Shown piece after piece: positions 27,123 to 34,859 of a stretch of 64,000 nucleotides of DNA (the first letter of the stretch is position 1; the number at the start of each line of letters is the position of its first letter). Position numbers and translations under genes: made by a program. The DNA is from Cyclobacteriaceae bacterium. GTDB taxonomy: Bacteria > Bacteroidota > Bacteroidia > Cytophagales > Cyclobacteriaceae. The notes under the pieces were generated by a model that was not told the DNA's origin, searched no databases, and was given only the letters and a program-made list of their open reading frames with translations. The stretch lies in contig JAEUUA010000020.1 in NCBI GenBank assembly GCA_016787755.1, forward strand, positions 335,660 through 399,659. The letters are read 5' to 3'.

Positions 27123-28007
27123 TTACTTTGATTTCTTTTTAAGCTGAAAAGTTCTGGTAACATTAAAACCGAGGTGAAGATCTCCGGAAAAGAAATCACC
27201 TGTTGTTTCCGTAATAAAAGCACGCTCAGTTAGGCCACGGGTGTTAGAGATCACCAATTGAAAAACATGACCTCCCGTTTCAATATCGACACCAAGGCCA
27301 AACGAATTGTAATATGGATTTTTAGTTGGCACATTAAACCGGTAATAATATTCGGAAGTAAGGGCAACACTACGCGAAACTTTTACGCGGCCTCCTACGC
27401 CCAAGGCAACCTGGTCGTTGTTTTCTATTCTTCGATCAACCGTATTCTTATGAACGATGGTGGGCATCAACTGCAAGGAAAGTGATCTTGTAAATTTGCG
27501 GGCTATGAGTAATTGACCGGTATAGGAAACTCGATCTTCAAGTGTAATATCAAAAGCAGCATCCTCCTTGCGAGGAGAAGTGCGAATGGCCATATTGCCA
27601 AAGGCAGTTACGGTTACCGGAAATGCCTTGGGACCAGTACTTTGACGAAGGACTTTGTACCGCAGAAAAGCATCCATTGTTTTATCGACTGAGTTTCTTC
27701 CGACACCAAAACCCAGTCGATCGGTAAGTCCATACTCAAGCCCAATCCGGACAAAAGCCTGATCGAGTCCAAACAGCTCATAGATTCCATCATTGATTCG
27801 GCCAAAGCGATGGGCAAAAATAAATTCCAGTTGCCCGTTCGATTTAACTTCAACCGATTGCCCATTCACCAAACGGGTGCCTTTAAATGTCGCAATCACA
27901 AATTCTTTAGATGGCTTGTCTGCTTGTTCCAATTCGCTTAACAGATCGTCTTGGCAAAGCGCTATTGTGCACCCCATAGAAAAAAATAAAATGAAAATAA
28001 ATCTCAT
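27123..28007 (-). CDS. DUF5777 family outer-membrane beta-barrel protein
   Basis: A 294-residue protein with a signal peptide (ending near ALCQ, residue 18). The FIFAHRFGRINDGIYELFGLDQAFVR segment and many alternating strands (YGLTDRLGFGVGR, VALTSEYYYRF) fit the DUF5777 barrel family. It overlaps the YceI gene by 4 bp. In Bacteroidota this family commonly sits next to YceI and haem proteins, as here. The function is unknown. Confidence 0.82.
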   Translation of the reverse strand: MRFIFILFFSMGCTIALCQDDLLSELEQADKPSKEFVIATFKGTRLVNGQSVEVKSNGQLEFIFAHRFGRINDGIYELFGLDQAFVRIGLEYGLTDRLGFGVGRNSVDKTMDAFLRYKVLRQSTGPKAFPVTVTAFGNMAIRTSPRKEDAAFDITLEDRVSYTGQLLIARKFTRSLSLQLMPTIVHKNTVDRRIENNDQVALGVGGRVKVSRSVALTSEYYYRFNVPTKNPYYNSFGLGVDIETGGHVFQLVISNTRGLTERAFITETTGDFFSGDLHLGFNVTRTFQLKKKSK

Positions 28008-28555
28008 AATGGCTTATACGTAATATCGATCGTTACTTCTACCTGCTCGGCAATATTTTGCCATAGCAGTTGCGGTATTTTTATTTTATAGTCTTCTAAC
28101 TTTACATTAAACTTAGATTTCGCATTTATTTTCCCGTCTACGTTCTCTAATGTTCCTTCAATTGTTACCTCTTTTGTAATTCCATGTATTGTCAATTTGC
28201 CTATGGCCGAAACGGGCTGTACCCCTGTCGCGTTAGCTGAATAGCCCAATAACTTTCCTTGAAATGTAGCCTTTGCGAATTTTTCTGTCTCGAGATATTT
28301 TTCATTAAAGTGTTCTTTCATCAAGGCTTTTTCAAATTCAAAATCTTTTATCGGGATCGAAAATGCAACCTCACCTGAACTGGTATTGAAAATACTCGCC
28401 AGTTTTGTATTATCCGCTTTGATATCTTCCACTGTAGCCTTGGAAAAAAAAATAACAGTTGATTTCTCCACTGTGAATTTCTGAGCCTGAGTTGAATGGC
28501 AAATAAATAAAACTGAACACACGAGCAGGAATCTTATCTTATCCATAATTAGCAT
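28004..28555 (-). CDS. YceI family periplasmic protein
   Basis: A 183-residue exported protein (signal to about residue 24, FICHSTQA). A lipocalin-like YceI domain follows, with GEVAFSIPIKDFEFEKALMKEHFN and TIHGITKEVTIEGTLE. YceI proteins bind long-chain isoprenoids or fatty amides in the periplasm. It overlaps the DUF5777 gene by 4 bp and touches the upstream haem lipoprotein gene by one base. Confidence 0.92.
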   Translation of the reverse strand: MLIMDKIRFLLVCSVLFICHSTQAQKFTVEKSTVIFFSKATVEDIKADNTKLASIFNTSSGEVAFSIPIKDFEFEKALMKEHFNEKYLETEKFAKATFQGKLLGYSANATGVQPVSAIGKLTIHGITKEVTIEGTLENVDGKINAKSKFNVKLEDYKIKIPQLLWQNIAEQVEVTIDITYKPL

Positions 28556-29364
28556 TAGTTATTAATGGCGCCATCATCGACCCAACAGGCAATTAAATTA
28601 ATCTGTTCCTGCGTAAGCGTTAATCCGCCAATTGGCATCGATTTATTTGCGGTTCTTGCTTTTATCTGCTCTGCCTTATTTTTAACATTCGAAAACGTTG
28701 TCCAATCACGCGAACCTGTACCCGCATCATGGCAACCTGAGAGCGTGCAATTTGCTGTAAATATTGGTTTAATGTCATTTAAAAAACTTGTTCCGGTATT
28801 TCCGCGGGGCACTAGTACATTTATTACTTTTTGGCAATCATCGTTATCCTTAACAATAACGGTGTAGGTGCCATGCTTTAGATTTGTAAAAATATTTTGA
28901 GTCCCAAATCCGGTGGCGCCAAGTTGATATAAATATGATCCTGTTCCGCCTTGTCCTTGAACCGCTATGGATCCATTATCACTTGTGCATTGCGTATCGC
29001 TTTGTGTATTGATAGAGGCACCCAGATTTGTATCGGGTGAGGAAATCTCAACCGATAAAACAGAAATGCATCCTTTAAGATCCTTTACCGTTACCTCATA
29101 GATACCCGGTGCTAAATTCGAAAATCCCGGATTTGTTTGATAGACCCCATTATTCAAACTAAAGTCATAACCTGGTTCGCCTCCTTGTGCTTCAACTACA
29201 ATACTTCCGTTAATGGATCGACATGACGTAGCATCTGCTTTACTAAGCAGTTTAATTCGGAGATCTGAATCATCGCAGGAAAACTTATCTGCCAGGTCAT
29301 TGTATGCACAGGAACTCAGCAAGGGTATAAGAATGATAATGAATAATCGAATTGTGAGTGTCAT
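28555..29364 (-). CDS. Lipoprotein with SprB repeats and a C-terminal haem c-like domain
   Basis: A 269-residue lipoprotein: signal ending at LLSSCAYND (lipid Cys near 19). Two SprB-type repeats (about 45-195) contain SINGSIVVEAQGGEPGYDFSLNNG and similar, each ending in NLAPGIYEVTVKD. The C-terminal ~70 residues carry CTLSGCH (Cys206, Cys211, His212), a CX4CH haem c motif, with Met243 in NKSMP as possible distal ligand. Attachment of haem is inferred. It is a paralogue of the next gene upstream, and its role could be electron transfer at the outer membrane surface. Confidence 0.8.
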   Translation of the reverse strand: MTLTIRLFIIILIPLLSSCAYNDLADKFSCDDSDLRIKLLSKADATSCRSINGSIVVEAQGGEPGYDFSLNNGVYQTNPGFSNLAPGIYEVTVKDLKGCISVLSVEISSPDTNLGASINTQSDTQCTSDNGSIAVQGQGGTGSYLYQLGATGFGTQNIFTNLKHGTYTVIVKDNDDCQKVINVLVPRGNTGTSFLNDIKPIFTANCTLSGCHDAGTGSRDWTTFSNVKNKAEQIKARTANKSMPIGGLTLTQEQINLIACWVDDGAINN

Positions 29365-29421
29365 TTTATGGCGTTGACTTACTTTAAAGTTAATGCACTT
29401 CTTGAAAATCTCCTCTTGATT

Positions 29422-30255
29422 TTAATTATTTAATGCGCCCGAATCCACCCAGCAAGCAATCAAATCAATTTGTGCCTGTGGCAATCCTGTGGGGGCAATA
29501 TCTTTTGGCATGGATTTATTGCCAGTCCTTGTCTTAATATTGAGCGCATTGGTTTGCACATTGGCGAACACACTCCAGTTTCGATCGGCTCCATTATCTC
29601 CATTGTGACAGCCTGACTTAATACAATTGGCCTGAAGGATTGGAGCAATGTCATTCGCAAAGCTTACACTGGTTTGACTGGCTACCGTTCCATTAACAGT
29701 AACAATGCAATTGGAAGCGTCTTTAATAGTTATGGTATAATTGCCAGCCTTTAGGTTTGCAAATGCTGATGACGAACCGAAGGATCCGTCCCCTAATTGA
29801 TATTGATATGGGGGTGTGCCCCCTGACACATTTAAAGTTATAGACCCATTTGGGCTTGAACAATTCGTTTGACTTACCAAGACTGGGATACCAGCAGAAG
29901 GGGCAGAAGGGGCAGTTAGAATTACCCCCGATAATTCGCGCTCACACCCATTCGAATCCTTAACCACCACATTAAACGTCCCTGGTCCTAAATTCGAAAA
30001 AGTTGAGGTGCTAACCAGTACGCCTGAATTTAATTTAAACTGATAAGGTGCCATGCCACCCGATGCTGTCACGGCTATTGAACCATCAATAGTACCACAA
30101 CCAGTAGGGTTGCTTTTTGTGCTTAGTGCGATTCCAAGATCAGTTGTATTGCAGTCAACCGGCTTAGGTTCATTGTTGCTTGAACATCCTGAATAAATCA
30201 GAAGCAGCATTACACACCCCAATCCAAGCATTGTTTTTAGATCTCTGATCATCAT
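29422..30255 (-). CDS. Lipoprotein with SprB repeats and a C-terminal haem c-like domain (paralogue)
   Basis: A 277-residue paralogue of the downstream lipoprotein. The lipobox is YSGC, near residue 24. Two SprB-type repeats (TIDGSIAVTASGGMAPYQFKLN and SPNGSITLNVSGGTPPYQYQLG, each ending in NLxxGxYTxxxKD form) precede CIKSGCH (Cys211, Cys216, His217) and Met249 in NKSMP. The arrangement suggests a duplication. It lies 1 bp behind the barrel-fusion gene and 57 bp ahead of its paralogue. Confidence 0.8.
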   Translation of the reverse strand: MMIRDLKTMLGLGCVMLLLIYSGCSSNNEPKPVDCNTTDLGIALSTKSNPTGCGTIDGSIAVTASGGMAPYQFKLNSGVLVSTSTFSNLGPGTFNVVVKDSNGCERELSGVILTAPSAPSAGIPVLVSQTNCSSPNGSITLNVSGGTPPYQYQLGDGSFGSSSAFANLKAGNYTITIKDASNCIVTVNGTVASQTSVSFANDIAPILQANCIKSGCHNGDNGADRNWSVFANVQTNALNIKTRTGNKSMPKDIAPTGLPQAQIDLIACWVDSGALNN

Positions 30256-30256
30256 A

Positions 30257-31507
30257 TTAGTAAAGTTTAAATTTTACTCCAAAAAAAACTCCGAGGCTGG
30301 ACAACCTAACTTCCCCATATCCCATACCAGCCAACGGAGCTTTCAAAAAAGGTTCTGCCTGCACATACAATCTTGAGTTCAATTGGTGTTGAATACCCAC
30401 GGAAAGATTTAGGACTTTAAACCATTCATTATTTTCTTTCTTTACTTGTTTCGAATAAACCCGGTCACCATTGTTTGTGTAAACGGTAAAGTTGTAGTCT
30501 TCGCTTAACATGAGGTAAGAGGAAAGCCCCACACCTCCAAAAAAAGAAGTTTTAGAAAACGGGTTCAACCGATAATAGAAATTAAGTGGGATATCTAAAA
30601 TGCGACAAGATCCATCAAGATCATCGGCTGTTCGGCCGGAGTAGGTTATCTCACCATTTGAAGAATACTTTTTAAAGGATCGAATGGCCCCTGTTGAAAC
30701 GGACCATCGATTTGCAAATTGGTATTCTACGAGCAACGCATAGTTACTTCCTATAGACCCGGATGATCCAAAATTAACAGAAGAAAAATCGGGTGATGCC
30801 AACCCCCGAACGAAGATGCCCTTTGCAAATATCTTCTGTTGGTCTTCTTCCTTTTTTGAGTCCAATTTAGTCGAATCACTTTCATGTTTGGCCTTTTTTT
30901 CAGCTGCAGGAATAGATTCGATTTTAGGTTTGGAGAAAAATAATTTATTACTGTCTTTGTCGTCTTGTTGAAGATTCGAAACGTTCCCGAGTTCATTGTC
31001 TTGCAAATCATTAACTTCACGATGATCAACATTTAAGTGCTCTTCTTTCACCGCATTCTTTTCTGTAACTCCATCATTGGCATTTTGCTTCTCTTTAACT
31101 AATGCCACTCTTTGACGTTGATCAGTATTAGAATTTTGACTACTTGAATTTTGAATCTGATAATCATCCGCTTCTGATTTCTTTTGTTGTGATGTAGTTT
31201 TTTCGGACAGGTTTTGATTATCAATACTGACAGTCTTGCTTTCAGTTAGGATTTGATCAGTATTTTTTTTGACATCAGGTTCTGCTGAAGTGTTGTTAAG
31301 AGTGTACCCCATCCAAACACCTCCTGTAAAAATAATGATACCTAACAATGAAAGGAGAATCCATTTATTGAAAACAGTAGGAGATTTTGAAACAGCATCT
31401 AATCGTTCAGTCATCCCCTCCCACGCGGCAACCTCGTACTCAGGTTTGATGCCCTCAGCAGCAGCTTTAAAAAGTGAATCGAGCTCCTGATCAGTTTGTT
31501 TTTCCAT
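30257..31507 (-). CDS. Inner-membrane anchored protein with C-terminal outer-membrane barrel (anti-sigma-like N-terminus)
   Basis: A 416-residue protein. The N-terminal ~40 residues (MEKQTDQELDSLFKAAAEG, AAWEGMTERLD) are cytoplasmic and acidic. A membrane helix spans about 43-65 (WILLSLLGIIIFTGGVWMGYTL). A charged Glu/Lys/Asp/Gln-rich linker covers about 70-215. The last ~190 residues are alternating strands ending in FFGVKFKLY, a barrel-like terminus. It overlaps the ECF sigma gene by 17 bp, as anti-sigma genes do, so the N-terminus probably binds that sigma factor. Bacteroidota proteins of this type are seen behind ECF genes. Confidence 0.75.
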   Translation of the reverse strand: MEKQTDQELDSLFKAAAEGIKPEYEVAAWEGMTERLDAVSKSPTVFNKWILLSLLGIIIFTGGVWMGYTLNNTSAEPDVKKNTDQILTESKTVSIDNQNLSEKTTSQQKKSEADDYQIQNSSSQNSNTDQRQRVALVKEKQNANDGVTEKNAVKEEHLNVDHREVNDLQDNELGNVSNLQQDDKDSNKLFFSKPKIESIPAAEKKAKHESDSTKLDSKKEEDQQKIFAKGIFVRGLASPDFSSVNFGSSGSIGSNYALLVEYQFANRWSVSTGAIRSFKKYSSNGEITYSGRTADDLDGSCRILDIPLNFYYRLNPFSKTSFFGGVGLSSYLMLSEDYNFTVYTNNGDRVYSKQVKKENNEWFKVLNLSVGIQHQLNSRLYVQAEPFLKAPLAGMGYGEVRLSSLGVFFGVKFKLY

Positions 31508-32030
31508 ACGATATCTTATTCATCTCGCCCAACATGCTTCTAAGATTTTCTCTGGCTTTCAATAAGTTTGACTTCGAGGTGCCGACAGAAATTTTCAACA
31601 TCTTTCCGATTTCGGGGTGTGTAAACCCATCGATCACAAACAAATTAAAGACAGCCCGATAGCCGGGCGAAAGTTTTTGGATCAATCCAATAAGTTCTTC
31701 ATGCGAAAGATTGGAAACAGCCAGTGGCTGAGTATCCGCATGTACCAACGTTAACGATTCTTTGTGCTGATGTTTCAATTCCTTTCGGTATTGATCAATG
31801 GAAGCGTTAATCATAATTTTTCGCAACCACCCTTTAAAAGGCGAATCGGAATTGTATTGATCTATTTTCGAGAACACTTTCATAAATCCGTCATTGACAA
31901 CTTCTTTAGCTTCTGCCACAGTTCGGGAATAGCGAATGCAAATACTTAAGGCATAGGAATAGTAATGCTGATACAGCAGTCGCTGACTATCACGATCATT
32001 ACGCTTGCATCCTTGTATTAACAACTGCAT
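31491..32030 (-). CDS. ECF-type RNA polymerase sigma factor (second)
   Basis: A 179-residue sigma-70 family protein. Region 2 includes EAKEVVNDGFMKVFSKIDQYNSDSPFKGWLRKIMINASID, and region 4 includes LSPGYRAVFNLFVIDGFTHPEIGKMLKISVGTSKSNLLKARENL. It heads a minus-strand operon of six genes (to 27123) with overlaps or short gaps. Its upstream region contains the 22-bp tandem array (32167-32518) beginning 137 bp before the ATG. Confidence 0.93.
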   Translation of the reverse strand: MQLLIQGCKRNDRDSQRLLYQHYYSYALSICIRYSRTVAEAKEVVNDGFMKVFSKIDQYNSDSPFKGWLRKIMINASIDQYRKELKHQHKESLTLVHADTQPLAVSNLSHEELIGLIQKLSPGYRAVFNLFVIDGFTHPEIGKMLKISVGTSKSNLLKARENLRSMLGEMNKISYGKTN

Positions 32031-32166
32031 AAGCAGATTCGAGGTGTTAGGTTAAACAGAACGTAGACGGTACGGATTAAAAACGAAAAGGGTTGCCTTG
32101 GTATTCAACGAATTTACAAAAAAGCCGAACCAGAACAAGGTAGCCTGTCAGACTCGTACGGTCTAC
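32031..32166. other. Leader upstream of the second sigma operon, no clear element
   Basis: Between the sigma ATG and the tandem array. I see no convincing TTG/TAnnTTTG pair or strong hairpin here, so the promoter of the operon is not located. Confidence 0.3.
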
Positions 32167-32518
32167 GGGTGTCTTGTATAGATTGCACGGGTGCTTTGTG
32201 TAATCTGTACGGGTGTCTAGTATAAACCACATGGGTACTTGGTGTAATCTATGCGGGTGTCAAGTATAATCCACACGGGTGCTCAGTATATTCCATGCGG
32301 GTGTCAGGTATAAACCGTTCGGGTGCTAAGTGTAATCTATGCGGGTGTCAGGTATGAACCGTACGGGTGCTTAGTGTATTCTGTGCGGGTGTCAGGTATA
32401 AACCATGCGGGTGCTTGGTGTAATCTATGCGGGTGTCAGGTATAAACCGTTCGGGCGCTTAGTGTAATCTATGCGGGTGTCAGGTATGAACCGTACGGGT
32501 GCTCTGTGCACTCTATGA
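32167..32518. repeat. 22-bp tandem repeat array, 16 units (8 dimers of 44 bp)
   Basis: Sixteen units start with GGG (15 with GGGTG or GGGTA, one GGGCG) and keep an exact 22-bp period with no insertion or deletion. Two alternating types form a 44-bp higher-order unit: one type begins GGGTGTCAGGTATAAACC, the other GGGTGCTTAGTGTAATCT. A partial unit follows at 32519. The earliest dimers (32167-32250) differ most; the central ones are almost identical. It has no coding frame that would explain it, and no spacers as in CRISPR. The lack of indels over 352 bp suggests either recent expansion or selection for phase. Confidence 0.95.
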
Positions 32519-32694
32519 GGGTGCCATCTATTTCATGATTGTGTTCTCCCGAACCACTTTTATTAACATAACATTGTTACTAACACACCTTATCGGATAG
32601 CAAGCCTCGTCTCTGTTATTTGCATTGTACTTTTTTGTCTCTTAAGTAACAATTTTTGGTGAGAGTTCAAGACCTAGTATTCTGGCTTGCTTTT
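32519..32694. other. Non-coding gap between the 22-bp array and the 183-bp repeat
   Basis: AT-rich, with no open frame or clear hairpin. It contains CCACTTTTATTAACA, which recurs exactly at about 60855-60870 in the other repeat-bearing gap. Confidence 0.3.
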
Positions 32695-32877
32695 CCCACG
32701 TTCGTGTTGGTCGCCTGACCAACACTTCCCGCAAAACTAATTTGTTGCTGCAATACAACCTACCGAAATAGCATGCTATAAAAAAAATAGTACTATTTAA
32801 TAGGTTAGAGTTGCGTCACGCATGAACAAGTTGTTGGTCAGGCGACCAATAACAACTCTACCAACAACAACTTAGGG
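32695..32877. repeat. Dispersed 183-bp repeat, copy A
   Basis: Almost identical to 33310-33493. It starts CCCACGTTCGTGTTGGTCGC, with a 9-bp hairpin GTGTTGGTC/GACCAACAC, and ends with a related one (GTTGTTGGTC ... GACCAATAACAAC) followed by ACCAACAACAACTTAGGG. An AT-rich middle contains ATAGTACT. A tail fragment (GGCGACCAACAACAACTTAA) recurs at 32890-32909, overlapping the end of the adjacent gene. It looks like an extragenic palindromic or MITE-type element. Confidence 0.9.
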
Positions 32878-32905
32878 GCAGTAATACAAGGCGACCAACA
32901 ACAAC

Positions 32906-33265
32906 TTAAGGGATACTTTTATAGGTTGATCCAAACCAAAATATCTTGTCGTTATATTTTATTTTATAGACTCTAGCTAAGAAACGTAACCTACTTATTT
33001 CGACTACTTCTTGACTCACCAAACTTTCAAAAAAAAGACTACCTATAATTAATTTATTATTCTCAAGAGTTATGACATAGACATATTTTTTCATATAAAA
33101 CAAAAGCATCAAGATTAAACATCCATTAAATATCGATAAGACCATTGCAGACTCCACATTTCCTTTTTCAAATGAATCAATAAAAATAAAACTAAAAACT
33201 ACTAAATTGATGATAATAACTGCTATACCACCATAGTACATTACTTTTGACAGATATGTTTTCAT
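32906..33265 (-). CDS. Small membrane protein of unknown function flanked by repeats
   Basis: A 119-residue protein with two hydrophobic helices (about 10-30 and 41-58), then a short soluble part with alternating strands (YVYVITLENNKLIIGSLFFES, YKIKYNDKIFWFG). It resembles PH-like two-helix membrane proteins, but no family is assigned. It is bracketed by the two 183-bp repeats, and its 3' end overlaps a fragment of the repeat tail, which suggests that the repeat and gene moved or duplicated together. Base composition is more AT-rich than surrounding genes. Confidence 0.6.
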   Translation of the reverse strand: MKTYLSKVMYYGGIAVIIINLVVFSFIFIDSFEKGNVESAMVLSIFNGCLILMLLFYMKKYVYVITLENNKLIIGSLFFESLVSQEVVEISRLRFLARVYKIKYNDKIFWFGSTYKSIP

Positions 33266-33309
33266 AATGTTTATTTAAATCTCAAACCTAAAACTACTTC
33301 AATGCTACC

Positions 33310-33493
33310 CCCACGTTCGTGTTGGTCGCGTGACCAACACTTTCCGCAAAACTAATTTGTCGCTGCAATACAACCTACCGAAATAGCATTCAATAAAAAA
33401 AAATAGTACTGTTTAATAGGCTAGAGTTGCGTTATGAGTTAACAAGTTGTTGGTCAGGCGACCAACAACAACTCTACCAACAACAACTTAGGG
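33310..33493. repeat. Dispersed 184-bp repeat, copy B
   Basis: Direct copy of 32695-32877 with scattered substitutions, among them GTCGCG for GTCGCC, TTTGTCGC for TTTGTTGC and a changed patch near 33440. The same hairpin ends are kept (GTGTTGGTC/GACCAACAC; GTTGTTGGTC/GACCAACAACAAC). Here the second hairpin is more perfect than in copy A. Confidence 0.9.
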
Positions 33494-33512
33494 AACCCTT
33501 AGTGAAGCCACT

Positions 33513-33617
33513 TGATTGAGTTGAGATCCATCGCTTAACGCGGAATGATGATGAAAAGCATCTGCTTAACTACTTCTTTCTGAAATATAATTTTCTTTAT
33601 ACGCTCTGGATTGAGTA
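33513..33617. repeat. 105-bp direct repeat, left copy
   Basis: Matches 33769-33872 over its length: both share ATGAAAAGCATCTGCTTAAC and ACGCTCTGGATTGAGTA, with a few substitutions and small length changes. Together the copies bracket the inverted-repeat element at 33621-33768. Confidence 0.85.
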
Positions 33618-33620
33618 ACC

Positions 33621-33768
33621 CTTCCCAGCGGTGTCTCCCGCTTCGGGGACCCTGCGCCTGTGAGGGAAATGTCTTATCTATGGTTCCATTTATGAGTTTC
33701 TTCTTTCAATCAACGCGGAGTTCCCGCTGTTCTCAACCAAGCGCTCTCAGAGACTCTCCGCTGGGAAG
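33621..33768. mobile_element. 148-bp MITE-like element with 11-bp terminal inverted repeats
   Basis: It begins CTTCCCAGCGG (33621-33631) and ends CCGCTGGGAAG (33758-33768), exact reverse complements. It sits precisely between the two 105-bp direct repeats and encodes nothing. The interior has GC-rich segments (CCGCTTCGGGGACCCTGCGC) unlike its surroundings. An inserted miniature transposon is one reading; a structured RNA is another. No transposase is nearby. Confidence 0.5.
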
Positions 33769-33872
33769 TGATTGAATTGAGATCCCACGCTTAAAGCGGA
33801 AGGTAATGAAAAGCATCTGCTTAACTACTTCTCTCTGAAATACATTTATTTTAATACGCTCTGGATTGAGTA
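33769..33872. repeat. 104-bp direct repeat, right copy
   Basis: Second copy of the repeat at 33513-33617, starting immediately after the inverted-repeat element. The intervening inverted ends make the arrangement repeat-element-repeat. Confidence 0.85.
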
Positions 33873-33983
33873 GCATGAGTGTTACCCATTGCGAATCGTA
33901 TGACTGCATGACAATAATAAAGTTAAAGTGACTGGTTAGTCGATTTACTTAAAGCCTAGGAACGGAATGCCCTAAAAGAGAAA

Positions 33984-34012
33984 ATCCCCCAAAGTCCTTG
34001 ACCTCGGGGGAT
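33984..34012 (-). terminator. Candidate terminator behind the 63-aa gene
   Basis: On the minus strand ATCCCCC pairs with GGGGGAT around a 15-nt loop, followed by TTTTCTCTTTT. It lies about 107 bp downstream of the stop of the 34119-34310 gene. The loop is long and the stem short, so the call is tentative. The rest of 33873-34118 shows nothing else I can support. Confidence 0.45.
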
Positions 34013-34118
34013 AATCTTGTCTATAGTTGGCTTTAATCTGATGTAAATGTAAGCGCACCCCATAAACTACCAAACGGGCTTCCGATTGAAGGATTATAAA
34101 ACTGGCGAATTGCCAAAA

Positions 34119-34310
34119 TCAGCGTTGAGTAGCCGAAATAGTATCTTTAGCAACGGAATCCGGCTTCAAAAACTGCTTTTTTAGCCTTTCTGGGAGTTGG
34201 GGTTTTGATCCTGGAAACGTGGTGCGTGAACTAATGTCGTAACTGAAGTAAATCAGTGACACTAAGAAAACTACTCCCAGTAAAACAAAGATCTTCTTTG
34301 ATTTTGACAT
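34119..34310 (-). CDS. Small membrane-anchored protein (63 aa)
   Basis: The 63-residue product has a basic N-terminus MSKSKKIF, one membrane helix (about 7-24, FVLLGVVFLVSLIYFSYDI) and a Pro/Lys-rich hydrophilic tail (KPQLPERLKKQFLKPD). It starts 14 bp behind the rplT terminator on the same strand, so it depends on read-through or on a promoter embedded in that hairpin. No family recognised. Confidence 0.55.
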   Translation of the reverse strand: MSKSKKIFVLLGVVFLVSLIYFSYDISSRTTFPGSKPQLPERLKKQFLKPDSVAKDTISATQR

Positions 34311-34323
34311 GCGCTAAAGTAAA

Positions 34324-34352
34324 AAAGCCCCGCTCTATCCGAACGGGGCTTT
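34324..34352 (-). terminator. Terminator of the infC-rpmI-rplT operon
   Basis: AAAGCCCCG and CGGGGCTTT form a 9-bp stem with an 11-nt loop; on the minus strand it is followed by a run of T. It lies 19 bp behind the rplT stop and is nearly symmetric, so it could also work on the plus strand. Confidence 0.85.
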
Positions 34353-34370
34353 ATAAAATTTGTAATCGAA

Positions 34371-34715
34371 TTACTTTAATTTATTCACAACAGCTTCAAA
34401 CGCTGAAGGATGATTCATGGCTAAGTCAGCCAACACCTTACGGTTTAAATCAATTCCTGTCTTTTTTACTTTACCCATAAACTCAGAGTAAGACATTCCA
34501 TGAAGTCTTGCTCCGGCATTGATACGGGCGATCCAAAGGGTGCGGAAATCTCTCTTCTTGGCTTTTCTATCGCGGTATGCATAGACCAACCCTTTCTCGA
34601 CTGCGTTTTTGGCAACCGTCCAAACATTTTTTCTACGACCAAAGTATCCTTTGGCCAATTCCATTACGCGCTTACGTCTGGCGCGGGATGCTACACTGTT
34701 TACTGAACGTGGCAT
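34371..34715 (-). CDS. rplT: 50S ribosomal protein L20
   Basis: A 114-residue L20: [30 protein letters not shown] is the conserved N-terminal rRNA-binding extension, and the globular end ([20 protein letters not shown] type) is standard. It is an early-assembly protein of the large subunit and a repressor of its own operon in some bacteria. Last gene of the infC-rpmI-rplT group. Confidence 0.97.
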   Translation of the reverse strand: MPRSVNSVASRARRKRVMELAKGYFGRRKNVWTVAKNAVEKGLVYAYRDRKAKKRDFRTLWIARINAGARLHGMSYSEFMGKVKKTGIDLNRKVLADLAMNHPSAFEAVVNKLK

Positions 34716-34815
34716 AACTTTTCATTTTTGGCGTTGGCGATCTTTTATTTCAAGATACTTATTTGCCAATTACCGGGTTAAACAATACACTCCTGGCAAC
34801 TGCTTCGGAGGGTGA

Positions 34816-34846
34816 ATCCTCAAATTCTTAAAAAGATTCAGAGGAT
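34816..34846 (-). promoter_or_regulatory. Hairpin in the rpmI-rplT leader
   Basis: Within the unusually long 144-bp gap between rpmI and rplT, a 14-position stem with two mismatches (ATCCTCTGAATCTT with AAGAATTTGAGGAT) lies about 100 nt before the rplT ATG. L20 represses translation by binding such leaders in other bacteria, so this may be a control structure; a role in partial termination is the alternative. Confidence 0.3.
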
Positions 34847-34859
34847 CGGTTCTTTTGGT

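Noticed and set aside
32167..32518. CRISPR array
   Set aside because: Units follow each other with no spacers and no cas genes are near; the array is a simple tandem repeat.
33621..33768. Complete insertion sequence
   Set aside because: Only 148 bp with no transposase frame.
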